A DNA stretch of 64,000 nt from assembly GCF_051535215.1 (NCBI RefSeq), contig NZ_JBPPLY010000006.1, positions 62,001-126,000 of the forward strand, written 5' to 3'. This DNA comes from Nitrobacter sp051535215. Lineage in GTDB: Bacteria; Pseudomonadota; Alphaproteobacteria; Rhizobiales; Xanthobacteraceae. Positions 42,874 to 52,108 of the stretch are shown piece by piece; position 1 is the stretch's first letter; every line of letters starts with the position of its first letter. A program made the position numbers and the translations under genes. A model generated the notes under the pieces. The model had not been told where the DNA came from. It searched no databases and was given only the letters and a program-made list of their open reading frames with translations.

Positions 42874-45618
42874 TTAGCCGTTGCCGGCGCTCTTCTTGGC
42901 AGGCGGCTTCGCGGTCGTGGCGGGTGGTTTGGCCGCCGCGACAGGGCCTCGCGCCTTGCTCACCGCGTCGGACTTCGGCTTGGCGGAGGCCGGTTTCGCG
43001 GCCGCCTTCTTGGCTGCCTTTTTGGCCGGCTTCCTCGCCGCGGCATCCCCATCAGCAGCCTTTTCAGTCTTGGCGGGCTTGGCCTTCTTCGCCGCGCGTT
43101 TGGTCTTGCCGCCTCCCTTGGCTGCGCGTTCGTCGATCAGCGCGATGGCTTCGGGGAGGGTGATGGTATCCGGCGTCTTGTCGCTCGGAAGGGTGGCGTT
43201 GACGCCGCCCGCGGTCACATAGGCGCCGTATCGCCCGCTCTTGACCGCCACGACGCCGAGCGTCGGGTGGTCTCCGAGCGGCTTGCCGGGATCGGCACCG
43301 AAGCGCCGGCTCGGCCCTTTCGCGATTTTTTCCGCGATCAGCGTCACCGCGCGGTTAAGGCCGATGTCGAATACCTCGTCGCCGGCTTCAAGACTCGCGT
43401 AGGTTTTCTCGTGCCGGACGAACGGACCGAAGCGGCCGATGCCGGCGGTGATCGGCTCGCCGGTCTCCGGATGCTTGCCGATCTCCCGCGGCAACGAAAG
43501 GAGCTTTACCGCGAGGTCCAGTTCCATGTCGGCGGGCGAGGTGTTTTTAGGAAGGCCCGCGCGTTTGGGCTTTTCGCCCTCGGCATAATCGCTGGGCTCG
43601 CCGAGCTGGATGTAGGGGCCGAAGCGGCCGGACTTCACCGTCACGTCGAGACCGCTCTGCGGATCCTTGCCGAGAATGCGGTCGCCGCCCGCATCGCCGT
43701 CGGCGGCCAGCGGCCGGGTATAGCGGCACTCCGGGTAGTTGGAGCAGCCGACGAATGCGCCGAATTTTCCGGCCTTGAGGTTCAGCTTTCCGGTACCGCA
43801 GGTCGGGCACTGGCGCGGATCGCCGCCGTCCTCGCGCGGCGCATAGATGTGCGGCCCAAGCATGTTGTCGAGCACGTCGAGCACTTCGGAAACGCGCACA
43901 TCCTTGATGTCATTGACGACGCCGATGAAGTCGTCCCAGAAATCCTTCAGGACCTGCTGCCACGATACCTCGTTGTTCGAGATGCGATCGAGCTGCTCCT
44001 CGAGGTTGGCGGTGAAGTCGTATTCGACATAGCGCGCGAAGAAGTTTTCCAGGAACGCAACGACGACGCGACCCTTGTCTTCGCCGTAGAGCCGCTTCTT
44101 CTCGAGCTTGACGTAACCGCGATCCTTGAGCACCTGCAGGATCGAGGCATAGGTGGAGGGTCGGCCGATGCCGAGCTCCTCCATGCGCTTGACCAGTGAG
44201 GCTTCCGAGAAGCGCGGCGGCGGCTCCGTGAAATGCTGGGTGACGCTGAGGTTCTCGCGCTTCAACGCTTCGCCTTCGCTCATGGCCGGAAGGCGGCGGC
44301 TGTCGTCGTCTTCCTCATCGTCGCGGCCTTCCTGATACAGCGCCAGGAAGCCGTCGAACTTGATGACCTGACCGCTAGCGCGCAGCTCCAGCATGCGCGA
44401 TCCGGCCTTGGCCGCGATGTCGACGGTCGTACGCTCCAGCTCCGCCGATTCCATCTGGCTGGCGATGGTGCGGGTCCAGATCAGCTCATAGAGTCTTGCC
44501 TGATCGGAATCGAGACGCCGCTTCATGTCCGCGGGACGACGCGACAGGTCGGTCGGGCGGATCGCCTCATGGGCCTCCTGCGCGTTCTTGGCCTTGGTCT
44601 GGTACTGACGCGGCGCGTCCGGCACGTAGGCATTGCCGTAGTCCTCGCCGATTACCTTGCGCGCCTGCGTAATTGCCGACGGATCGATCTGCACGCCGTC
44701 GGTTCGCATGTAAGTAATGAGGCCGGTGGTCTCGCCGCCGATGTCGATGCCTTCATAGAGCCGTTGCGCGATTCGCATCGTGTGCGCGGGCGCGAAGCCG
44801 AGCTTGCGGCTCGCCTCCTGCTGCAGCGTCGAGGTGGTGAAGGGCGCCTGCGGATTGCGGCGCGCCGGTTTCGCCTCGACGGTCGAGACGGTGAAATTGG
44901 CGGCCTCGATCGCCTTCCTGAAATCCTCGGCCTCAGTGCCGCTGCCGATGTCGAGCCGCTGGATTTTCTTGCCGTCCGCGCCGACGAGGCGGGCTTCGAA
45001 GGTTTCTCCCCGCGGCGTCGCGAGCGTCGCGATCAACGACCAGTATTCGCGGGGCACGAATTTCTCGATCTCGAGCTCGCGGTCGCAGACCAGCCGCAGG
45101 GCGACCGACTGCACCCGGCCGGCCGAGCGCGCGCCGGGCAGCTTGCGCCACAGCACGGGGGAGAGCGTGAAGCCGACCAGATAGTCGAGCGCGCGGCGCG
45201 CCATGTAGGCGTCGACCAGCGCGCCGTCGATCTGGCGCGGATTCTTCATCGCGTCGGTGACGGCCTGCTTGGTGATGGCGTTGAAGACGACGCGCTCGAT
45301 CTTCTGGTCCTTCAGCGCGCGTTTCTGCTTCAGCACCTCGAGCACATGCCAGGAGATCGCCTCTCCTTCGCGATCGGGGTCGGTGGCGAGGATCAGCTTG
45401 TCGGCACCCTTGAGCGACCTGGCGATGTCGTTGAGTCGGCTGACGGCCTTCGGATCGACCTCCCAGATCATCTGGAAATTGGCGTCCGGATCGACCGATC
45501 CATTCTTGGCGGGGAGGTCGCGGACGTGGCCGAACGAGGCCAATACCTCATATGACGCGCCGAGATACTTGTTGATCGTCTTGGCCTTGGCGGGCGACTC
45601 GACAATGACGATATTCAT
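42874..45618 (-). CDS. topA: DNA topoisomerase I
   Basis: 914 residues from the ATG at 45618; fourteen codons farther upstream are in frame but unlike family N-termini. The TOPRIM domain at the start has MNIVIVESPAKAKTINKYL and ATDPDREGEAISWH. The active-site Tyr is in GLITYMRTDGVQ (about residue 312). A type IA zinc finger is near residue 590 (CPTCGTG, CSNYPECRYT), followed by Topo C-terminal repeats. The last ~100 residues are a Lys/Ala/Pro-rich basic tail as in other alphaproteobacteria. It relaxes negative supercoils. Confidence 0.97.
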   Translation of the reverse strand: MNIVIVESPAKAKTINKYLGASYEVLASFGHVRDLPAKNGSVDPDANFQMIWEVDPKAVSRLNDIARSLKGADKLILATDPDREGEAISWHVLEVLKQKRALKDQKIERVVFNAITKQAVTDAMKNPRQIDGALVDAYMARRALDYLVGFTLSPVLWRKLPGARSAGRVQSVALRLVCDRELEIEKFVPREYWSLIATLATPRGETFEARLVGADGKKIQRLDIGSGTEAEDFRKAIEAANFTVSTVEAKPARRNPQAPFTTSTLQQEASRKLGFAPAHTMRIAQRLYEGIDIGGETTGLITYMRTDGVQIDPSAITQARKVIGEDYGNAYVPDAPRQYQTKAKNAQEAHEAIRPTDLSRRPADMKRRLDSDQARLYELIWTRTIASQMESAELERTTVDIAAKAGSRMLELRASGQVIKFDGFLALYQEGRDDEEDDDSRRLPAMSEGEALKRENLSVTQHFTEPPPRFSEASLVKRMEELGIGRPSTYASILQVLKDRGYVKLEKKRLYGEDKGRVVVAFLENFFARYVEYDFTANLEEQLDRISNNEVSWQQVLKDFWDDFIGVVNDIKDVRVSEVLDVLDNMLGPHIYAPREDGGDPRQCPTCGTGKLNLKAGKFGAFVGCSNYPECRYTRPLAADGDAGGDRILGKDPQSGLDVTVKSGRFGPYIQLGEPSDYAEGEKPKRAGLPKNTSPADMELDLAVKLLSLPREIGKHPETGEPITAGIGRFGPFVRHEKTYASLEAGDEVFDIGLNRAVTLIAEKIAKGPSRRFGADPGKPLGDHPTLGVVAVKSGRYGAYVTAGGVNATLPSDKTPDTITLPEAIALIDERAAKGGGKTKRAAKKAKPAKTEKAADGDAAARKPAKKAAKKAAAKPASAKPKSDAVSKARGPVAAAKPPATTAKPPAKKSAGNG

Positions 45619-45759
45619 GTTATTCCAATAGTTTACATGAAAACTCGAAGCTGGCTCCATCGGGAGCGCCCCGGCTGTTTCGCGGCGAACATGGGTGCAG
45701 CGCGCTCTTAAGTCAAATAGACTTGTGTGAAAGGCCGAAAGGCTGACCTGTCATTTTGG

Positions 45760-45791
45760 TTGTGTTTTCATTATTAACAACTTATAGTTGT
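45760..45791 (+). promoter_or_regulatory. Promoter with overlapping 15-base palindrome
   Basis: -35 TTGTGT (45760) and -10 TATAGT (45783) with a 17-base spacer. The palindrome ACAACTTATAGTTGT (45777-45791) covers the -10, a good position for a repressor. It would put transcription start near 45795, consistent with translation from the ATG at 45874. Confidence 0.55.
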
Positions 45792-45873
45792 GAACGCATG
45801 GAGGGTGGCGAAGCCGCGATACAGCTTTCACTCTGGCATGATGGGGCTGGTCATGATGAGAGGAGCGGCCGGG

Positions 45874-46107
45874 ATGAGAGGGAGACCGGACCGGAACGTA
45901 GAGTCTCGTGGTCCCGACACCGGCGCGGACGAACCCGCTGGCGATGGCGGGCCGGATGAGGCAGTGCGCTACCTGGCGACAGCGGTCGCCGATCTCGGAT
46001 TGATTGCCCGGCGCCACGGCCTGGAAACTCTCGGCTACCTGCTCGACATGGCGCAGTTGGAAGCCGAAGAAATCGTCCGGCTCCGCGCTACGCGCGACCG
46101 GCACTGA
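45874..46107 (+). CDS. Small conserved helical protein of unknown function
   Basis: 77 residues from the ATG at 45874, which has AGGAG eight bases upstream; earlier in-frame ATGs fall at or close behind the predicted transcription start. Residues 1-30 are polar and Gly/Asp-rich, and 31-77 form two amphipathic helices (DEAVRYLATAVADLGLIARR, LETLGYLLDMAQLEAEEIVR). I have seen similar helical C-termini in small Bradyrhizobium-type proteins, but know no function. It is divergent from topA. Confidence 0.65.
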   Translation: MRGRPDRNVESRGPDTGADEPAGDGGPDEAVRYLATAVADLGLIARRHGLETLGYLLDMAQLEAEEIVRLRATRDRH

Positions 46108-46197
46108 TGGACGAACCAGGCTTCAGCAGGCCGCTTGATGAAGGGCTTTCACAACTTTGCAGGGCCTGCTTCTGATCCCGTCGGAGGCGGAAAGCTG

Positions 46198-46244
46198 GTT
46201 ACAACGCTTCAAGCGAACCTGTATCCACTTCGCTCGAAAACGCT
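46198..46244. repeat. Dispersed intergenic repeat, degenerate copy
   Basis: The 3' half matches the repeat at 12121-12173: CCTGTATCCACTTCGCTCG and AAAACGCT, while the left part (ACAACGCTTCAAGCGAA) has diverged. It lies between the small protein gene and the deacetylase genes. Confidence 0.5.
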
Positions 46245-46250
46245 CCAGCT

Positions 46251-47543
46251 CTAGTGAAAACCGGGTCGTAGCACCGGCAGGCTCCCAGGAATGGAGCGCT
46301 TCGCAGCACTGGCATCGCTGGAAATCGATTGCACGTTGTCATCTTCATCGACGTGACGGCTTGCCCGGAGGGTTGGTTTGGCGTGATGCGGCAGCGAAAC
46401 CATGGCCTTTAACGGCGCGGCGGATTTTTCCGGGATTGTAAATATATTCTGCGCCGGCACGGGAAATGTGTTGGTAGCGGGGCCTTCGACCACCTCCGAC
46501 TGGCGCGGCCAGGGCGACTCCTCCGGCGCGGGCGCGGCGCCCCGGACGAAACGGCGCGAACCGCTGAATGCCTCCGGCAAAAGAAACAGCTTGCCATCGC
46601 GCAAGTCGGAATCTGAAACCGCGGGAGCGGGCAGCGTGCCGGCGTGCGCGAAGCTGAAACGCGGTACCTTGGGCCAATGCGCTGACGCGACCGCGTCTGA
46701 CGTCGGATGCGTCTGCCAGTCGTGCGGCGATGTCGGCGTCTTCGGCCGATCGGGCGTGGCGGGCACTACGTGGACGATGCGGTAGCCGCGCTCCTTCAGC
46801 GTGCGGAGAATCCTTGGCAGCGCGGCGACCGTCCTCGCCTGGATGTCGTGCAGCAGCAAGATGCCCTTGCCCTTGGCCTCGATCCGGCTGATCGCGAGCT
46901 GGTAGACGCGATCGGCCGAGATGTGACGCCAGTCGTCCGCCGGGAAATCGGCGCTCCAGACCTGAATGCCTTTCGACGCGAGGTAATCCTCGACGTCCTT
47001 CGCCCGCAGCAGACCGGGAATGCGCATGAAAGGCGCCACAGCCGCAGGATCGCCCAATGCCGCCGTCGCGGAAGCGATGCCGTCATCGATTTCCTTTCGC
47101 GCCCGTTCGATCGGCATCCGGTTCATGCTGAGCGGATGGGTTTGCGAATGGGTGCCGATGGAATGACCTGCCGCCAGCACGCGGCGCAGGTCTTGCGGAT
47201 AGGCGTGCGCCATGCTGCCGATGGTAAAGAAGGTCGCCTTCACGCATTCCCGCGCGAGGATATCGAGCACCTGGAGGCTGTGCGGCGGCAGGGGACCGTC
47301 ATCAAAGGTCAGGACCACCTCGTGATCTTTGAGTGGCAAAGTTTCCGGGTATTGCATGCCTCCGATACGCGGATGTTCGCGGGGGTCCACGACCAGCGTC
47401 CTGGAGGTTCCGAGCGCATCTGGATTGCCGGGACAATCGCCGGCCAAGACGGGACCTGCCGTGAGTTCCAGGGCAGCGGCGAGAAGACCGGCGCAAAAAA
47501 AACGCTGTGGCTTCAGCCAAGTCCGGTTCAATGTCTTTGTCAT
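46251..47543 (-). CDS. NodB-type polysaccharide deacetylase, larger paralogue
   Basis: 430 residues. Signal peptide (about 1-35, ending VLAG). The NodB domain (about 70-260) has VLTFDDGPLP with the two Asp, IGTHSQTHP with the metal-binding His pair, APFMRIPG and ILLLHDIQARTVAALPRIL with the final His. The C-terminal ~170 residues (from about 260) are low-complexity, Pro/Ser-rich and absent from the neighbouring paralogue. It likely removes acetyl groups from a polysaccharide or peptidoglycan in the periplasm or outside the cell. Confidence 0.9.
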   Translation of the reverse strand: MTKTLNRTWLKPQRFFCAGLLAAALELTAGPVLAGDCPGNPDALGTSRTLVVDPREHPRIGGMQYPETLPLKDHEVVLTFDDGPLPPHSLQVLDILARECVKATFFTIGSMAHAYPQDLRRVLAAGHSIGTHSQTHPLSMNRMPIERARKEIDDGIASATAALGDPAAVAPFMRIPGLLRAKDVEDYLASKGIQVWSADFPADDWRHISADRVYQLAISRIEAKGKGILLLHDIQARTVAALPRILRTLKERGYRIVHVVPATPDRPKTPTSPHDWQTHPTSDAVASAHWPKVPRFSFAHAGTLPAPAVSDSDLRDGKLFLLPEAFSGSRRFVRGAAPAPEESPWPRQSEVVEGPATNTFPVPAQNIFTIPEKSAAPLKAMVSLPHHAKPTLRASRHVDEDDNVQSISSDASAAKRSIPGSLPVLRPGFH

Positions 47544-47718
47544 TCGAGAGACCTTCGCGCCGCCAATTCGGTCTCGAAACTACCCGCCGGGCTATGAATG
47601 CCGCCTTAACTTGCGGCTGGAACGGAATGAGGGAAAGCGTGTAGCGGTTTTCCGCTCACATCCCGTCCCGGAACATCGAAATCGATCATTCACGATTTTT
47701 GATCGATCCGGTTCAAAA

Positions 47719-48546
47719 TCATCGTGATCCGGCGGAATGGGTCGGGCTGTCATCGGCATTCGCATGCTTGTCGGCGTCTTTGGGCTTCTTCGGAACGACG
47801 TGCACCACACGGTAGCCGTTGACCCGCATGTATTTGAGAAAATCGGGCAGCATGGCAGCGGTTTGCGCGCGAATGTCGTGAAACAGGATGATGCCCTTCC
47901 GCGCAGCCTTGAGCCGTCCGGTAACCAGTTTCAATTCATCCTGGGGAGTCATCGGCAGCCAGTCGCTCGCCCAGAAATCGGCGCCGAACACGACGATTCC
48001 CCTCGCTTGAAGCATTTCGAGAAGTTCAGGCGTGGACTCGAAGTAGGGAAAGCGAAAAAACGGCGTGCTCGGGATGGTCGTCGCCTTCCCGTTGAGGGCG
48101 GCTTCGTCCGCCGCAATGCCGCGATCGATGTTGTCCTTGGCGGCTTCAAAGCTCATCGCATTGAGGTGCGGGTGCGACCAGGAGTGGTGCCCCAGCGTAT
48201 GGCCGAGCGCCGCAGCTTTTCTCACCGTACCCGGCAACGCCTGCGAATTCCTGCCGACCTGGAAAAACGTCGCAAGTACGCATTCGCGCGCGAGCGCAGC
48301 CAGAATGCGCGGCGTTGTTGCCGCCGGACCATCGTCGAAAGTGAGGATCACTTCCTTGTCTTCGAGCGGGAGCGTCTGGGGAAAGCTCTTGAGGCCGATA
48401 CGTGGATACCTGGCGGCATCAACCTCGAGGATGCGCGACGTACCGAGTGTTCCAGGACGCGGGCAGTCGCCGGCCCATGCCGGTACGGTCCATGAAACAA
48501 GAACGAGAAGCGCGACCTTCAACTTGCCCATCATGCGACGGCTCAT
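47719..48546 (-). CDS. NodB-type polysaccharide deacetylase, smaller paralogue
   Basis: 275 residues from the ATG at 48546, where a signal peptide (MSRRMMGKLKVALLVLVSWT, then VPAWA) begins; the longer frame adds an unlikely N-terminus. NodB motifs are ILTFDDGPAA, LGHHSWSHPH, FRFPYFES and IILFHDIRAQTAAMLPDFL. It shares the GDCP...LGTSR...LEVD start and overall organisation with the adjacent gene, so the two look like a tandem duplication. It lacks the Pro-rich C-terminal extension. Confidence 0.9.
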   Translation of the reverse strand: MSRRMMGKLKVALLVLVSWTVPAWAGDCPRPGTLGTSRILEVDAARYPRIGLKSFPQTLPLEDKEVILTFDDGPAATTPRILAALARECVLATFFQVGRNSQALPGTVRKAAALGHTLGHHSWSHPHLNAMSFEAAKDNIDRGIAADEAALNGKATTIPSTPFFRFPYFESTPELLEMLQARGIVVFGADFWASDWLPMTPQDELKLVTGRLKAARKGIILFHDIRAQTAAMLPDFLKYMRVNGYRVVHVVPKKPKDADKHANADDSPTHSAGSR

Positions 48547-48654
48547 CACGTGTGTATCACCGTGTCGAGTATAGCTTATTCGCAGCCACACGCTCCAACC
48601 GTTCACCGGGCCTTAACGCGCATCATCGACCATCCTCCGAATCGTGGGGTGGTC

Positions 48655-49014
48655 ATGCAACGGTTGCGACTGAAGGCAGACGGGCGGATCGTGGAGATCC
48701 GCGACGGGCGGGAGTTTCCGCTGGCGCCTTCGATATCCGTCGCGAATGCGAGTTCCGCTTCCGACCCTTTCGTTGTGGGGTCTGCGGTGGCCGGAATATC
48801 TCCGGACGCAGAACCCGAGGTCAGAAGCCTGCGTCGGCGGGCGGGTCTGACCCAGGTCGAATTCGCGGCGCGGCTCGGCGTCCCCGTTGAGACAATCCGG
48901 AACTGGGAGCAGGGCAAGCGGATGCCGCGCGGACCTGCGCGCGCGCTCCTTGCAGTCATTGCGCACGCGCCCGAAACCGTGTTCGCTGCTCTCGACGGGC
49001 GCCCGGGCGGCTAG
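48655..49014 (+). CDS. XRE-family helix-turn-helix regulator
   Basis: 119 residues from the ATG at 48655. The N-terminal ~55 residues (LKADGRIVEIRDGREFPLAP) are beta-like and acidic; the C-terminal helix-turn-helix has RRRAGLTQVEFAARLGVPVETIRNWEQGKRMPRGPARAL, as in antitoxin/HigA-type regulators. No toxin gene is adjacent, so it is an orphan regulator here. It is divergent from the deacetylase genes and could regulate them; that is inference. Confidence 0.85.
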   Translation: MQRLRLKADGRIVEIRDGREFPLAPSISVANASSASDPFVVGSAVAGISPDAEPEVRSLRRRAGLTQVEFAARLGVPVETIRNWEQGKRMPRGPARALLAVIAHAPETVFAALDGRPGG

Positions 49015-49102
49015 GCATTCAGCCGCGCCTGGCGGCTCCAGCGGCATAATGTTTGCGCAAAGATCGACTTACCCTCGGTGACATCGCCGCAGGAGATTTG
49101 CG

Positions 49103-49921
49103 ATGCAATACGTTGAAGCCAATGGCGCGCGCATTCCGGCCATCGGGCTCGGTACATGGGAACTTCGCGGCCGGACCTGCGCGCGTCTGGTCGAGCAGGC
49201 GCTCAGGTTCGGCTACCGCCATATCGACACCGCGCAGATGTACGAGAACGAACGCGAGGTTGGTGAAGGCCTGCGCGCGTCCGGCATTGATCGGGACGAT
49301 GTTTTCGTTACGACCAAGGTCTGGACCACACATTTCGCGCCCCACGATCTCGAACGGTCCGTCAAGGAAAGTCTCAGGCAACTGCGGCTCGCCCAGGTCG
49401 ATCTCGTATTGCTGCACTGGCCCAATCCGCGCATTCCGCTGTCCGAGACGTTGGGCGCGCTTGCCAACGTCAGGCGGCTCGGCATGGCACGCCACATCGG
49501 CGTGTCGAATTTCACCGTCGCGTTGATCGATGAGGCGGTCGCACTCTGCCCGGAGCCGCTGGTTTGCGATCAGGTCGAATATCATCCCTATCTCGATCAG
49601 GCCAAAGTGGTGGAAGCGTGCCGACGCCATGACATGGCGCTGGTTGCCTACAGTCCCATCGCCAAGGGGCGCATCAAGACCGATGACGTGCTGCGCCGGA
49701 TAGGGGTCGCTCACGGCAAGACGGCGGCGCAGGTTTGCCTGCGCTGGCTGGTTCAGCAAAACGTGGCGGCTATCCCACGGACCTCGCGGATAGAACGACT
49801 GTCGGAGAACATCGATATTTTTGATTTCACGCTGAGCGATGAGGAGATGGCGCAGATATCTGCGATGGGCAGCGCCAAGGGACGGTTAACGGATTTCGGC
49901 TTTGCTCCGAAATGGGATTAG
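49103..49921 (+). CDS. Aldo/keto reductase (2,5-diketo-D-gluconate reductase-like)
   Basis: 272 residues, (beta/alpha)8 barrel. Catalytic tetrad residues are visible: Asp in RHIDTAQMYENEREVGE, Tyr in the same stretch, Lys in VFVTTKVW and His in LVLLHWPNP. The C-terminal NADPH site has AIPRTSRIERLSENIDIFDF. It reduces aldehydes and ketones with NADPH. It is shorter than eukaryotic AKRs but normal for the AKR5 group. Downstream of the XRE gene with 88 bases between; no clear operon. Confidence 0.9.
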   Translation: MQYVEANGARIPAIGLGTWELRGRTCARLVEQALRFGYRHIDTAQMYENEREVGEGLRASGIDRDDVFVTTKVWTTHFAPHDLERSVKESLRQLRLAQVDLVLLHWPNPRIPLSETLGALANVRRLGMARHIGVSNFTVALIDEAVALCPEPLVCDQVEYHPYLDQAKVVEACRRHDMALVAYSPIAKGRIKTDDVLRRIGVAHGKTAAQVCLRWLVQQNVAAIPRTSRIERLSENIDIFDFTLSDEEMAQISAMGSAKGRLTDFGFAPKWD

Positions 49922-50002
49922 CTCACAGCGATGAACCGCGGTGGTTGATTTCGGCGCGCCGCTCGCTCATGGATGTCGTCCCTCCGCTTGCCGGCTGATC
50001 AC

Positions 50003-50806
50003 ATGTTCTTTGTGCTTTCCAAAATCATCGGATTTGTCGCGCTGCCGTCGAACGCGATTGCGATCGTCTGCGGTCTGGGCCTGTGCCTGATGATGATGAG
50101 ATGGCGACGGACCGGCGTCTGCCTGCTGACGGTGGGCATCGTCTCGCTGTTGGTGTTCGGATATTCGCCGGCCGGGAATGTGCTGCTGCTGACATTGTCG
50201 GATCGCTTCCCCGCATGGCAGTACGACGGGCACGATCCCGACGGCATCATCATCCTTGGCGGCGCCATTGATCCCGCGATATCTGCCGCTCGCGGCTCCG
50301 TGGAGACCAATGGCTCCGCGGAGCGGGTGATCGCCGCGCTCGAATTGGCGCGGCGGTTTCCAAAGGCGCGTATTGTCTACAGCGGCGGAACCGGAAATCT
50401 GGTTACCGACTTTGTTCCCGAAGCGCCGGTTGCCGGGCGGTTGCTGGAAACTCTTGGAATATCATCCGAGCGCATCGTTCTGGAAAGCGACTCCCGCACC
50501 ACCGACGAGAACGCGCGGTTTACCCGCAAGCTGGTTTCACCGAAACCCGGCGAACGCTGGCTGCTGGTCACGTCGGCGTATCACATGCCGCGGTCGATCG
50601 GCGTATTCCGCAAGGCCGGCTTCGATGTCGAGGCCTATCCGGTCGATTGGCGCACGCGGGGATGGGTCGATGCCTTCACGCCGTTCGACAGGCTGAGCGC
50701 GGGCCTCGCCTCCAGCGATACCGCCGTGCATGAATGGGCTGGTCTGGTCGCTTATTGGCTGACGGGGCGCAGCGATGCGTTGTTGCCGTCGCCACGCTCC
50801 GATTAG
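50003..50806 (+). CDS. YdcF/ElyC-like DUF218 membrane-anchored protein
   Basis: 267 residues from the ATG at 50003, where MFFVLSKIIGFVALPSNAIA gives the usual YdcF N-terminus; ATG at 49973 is possible. Two N-terminal membrane helices (about 5-55) are followed by the DUF218 domain: GIIILGGAI, VYSGGTGN, SERIVLESDSRTTDENARFT and LLVTSAYHMPRSIGVF. The E. coli relatives ElyC and YdcF affect envelope biogenesis; the reaction is unknown. Confidence 0.88.
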   Translation: MFFVLSKIIGFVALPSNAIAIVCGLGLCLMMMRWRRTGVCLLTVGIVSLLVFGYSPAGNVLLLTLSDRFPAWQYDGHDPDGIIILGGAIDPAISAARGSVETNGSAERVIAALELARRFPKARIVYSGGTGNLVTDFVPEAPVAGRLLETLGISSERIVLESDSRTTDENARFTRKLVSPKPGERWLLVTSAYHMPRSIGVFRKAGFDVEAYPVDWRTRGWVDAFTPFDRLSAGLASSDTAVHEWAGLVAYWLTGRSDALLPSPRSD

Positions 50807-50819
50807 TCGGTTCGCGCGC

Positions 50820-51101
50820 TCAATCCTGTCGCGGCAAGCCCAACCGGTACACGCCGCGGAAGTCCAGCGGATCGGCCGGCTTGCCTTTGCGATAGATTAC
50901 GAGGCGCCCCGATTGCGCCAAGGCCACCGCGGCGCGCCGGATCGGCATCAGCAGAGCGTGCCAATCGGATTCGGAGGCAATCGCCTGCGCGATCTCCGGC
51001 GCGCTCAGCGTTTTGGTGACATCGCGCGTCAGGACCTTGAGAATGCTGTCTTCGAGGGAGAGCGCCGGCTGCGAATCTTGTGCGGTCATAGCTGATGCCA
51101 T
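50820..51101 (-). CDS. DUF3253 winged-helix protein
   Basis: 93 residues from the ATG at 51101; the longer frame starts with TTG and the ATG at 51089 is also possible. The pattern LSAPEIAQAIASESDWHALLMPIRRAAVALAQSGRLVIYRKGKPADPLDFRGVYRL is characteristic of DUF3253. It is likely a small winged helix and probably cytoplasmic; its role is unknown. It is convergent to the YdcF-like gene, with 13 bases between stops. Confidence 0.82.
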   Translation of the reverse strand: MASAMTAQDSQPALSLEDSILKVLTRDVTKTLSAPEIAQAIASESDWHALLMPIRRAAVALAQSGRLVIYRKGKPADPLDFRGVYRLGLPRQD

Positions 51102-51193
51102 GACGCAACGATAATTGTTCCGCAAGAGGAAGTGTCCGATACGGGCCCTTCAGCCTGCTGTCCGAGAGTGAAACCGATACGGAGTGAACCGGG

Positions 51194-51850
51194 ATGACTC
51201 TGACGCTCGTGATCGGGAACAAGAATTATTCGTCATGGTCGATGCGGCCCTGGCTGGCACTCAAGGCTGGCGGCATAGCATTCGAAGAGAGGTCGATTCC
51301 GCTCTACACCGGCGCGGCTGACAAAAAGCGCATTCTGGACGTGAGTCCGTCCGGCAAGGTTCCGGCGCTGATCGATGGCGACGTGACGGTCTGGGATTCG
51401 CTCGCGATCATCGAATACATCGCTGAACGGTTTCCGGAGGCAGGTCTGTGGCCGGCGGACCCGGCCGAGCGCGCGCATGCGCGCTCGGTCTCGGCGGAAA
51501 TGCATTCAGGCTTCGCGGCGCTGCGAAGCGAATGCGGGATGAACCTGCATCGGCCGGTTCGCGCGAAAGCGCTTTCCGACAATGCGCAGGCCGACATCGC
51601 CCGCATCGGGGAGATCTGGACCGATTGCCGTCAACGGTTTGCGAAAAGCGGGCCGTTCCTGTTCGGGGCCTTCAGCGCAGCAGACGCCATGTACGGCCCG
51701 GTGGTCCATCGCTTCCGCACCTATGCGGTCGGTGTGACGCCACTGATGCGGGCGTACATGGAGGCCATGATGTCGCTGCCGGCATTTCAGCAGTGGACCG
51801 AGCAGGGACTCGCTGAAACCCGCGTGATCGAGAGATTGGAGGCCGATTGA
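51194..51850 (+). CDS. Glutathione S-transferase family protein (YibF/YfcF-like)
   Basis: 218 residues. The thioredoxin-like N-terminal domain starts MTLTLVIGNKNYSSWSMRPW, with the Ser/Tyr-containing loop used to activate glutathione, and SGKVPALIDGDVTVWDSLAIIEYIAERFPEA with the GSH-binding Asp-Ser pair. The C-terminal helical domain has PLMRAYMEAMMSLPAFQQWTEQGL. It probably conjugates or reduces small electrophiles. Divergent from the DUF3253 gene. Confidence 0.9.
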   Translation: MTLTLVIGNKNYSSWSMRPWLALKAGGIAFEERSIPLYTGAADKKRILDVSPSGKVPALIDGDVTVWDSLAIIEYIAERFPEAGLWPADPAERAHARSVSAEMHSGFAALRSECGMNLHRPVRAKALSDNAQADIARIGEIWTDCRQRFAKSGPFLFGAFSAADAMYGPVVHRFRTYAVGVTPLMRAYMEAMMSLPAFQQWTEQGLAETRVIERLEAD

Positions 51851-52108
51851 ATGCCGCCGTCTCGCATGTCGGCGGTAAAACGGCCCGCCGCTGTCAATTC
51901 GATGCGGTGGAGATACAGTCACAACCATCACTCGCGGGTTCCGGTCCCGGCAACCTCTAAACGCAGTACGTTACTGGAAAACCTGCAAAATTCGCAGTTC
52001 CACCATGTTGTTTATGCTGGCCAAAAGTCTCGGCCGCGTGCTATACATAACAAAATCTTGACCGGCCGCGCGCGGGGGCAGCGGGTGGATTTGTATTGGC
52101 GTTGAGTG

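Noticed and set aside
48655..49014. Antitoxin of a toxin-antitoxin pair
   Set aside because: The XRE-type C-terminus fits, but no toxin-like gene is adjacent on either side.
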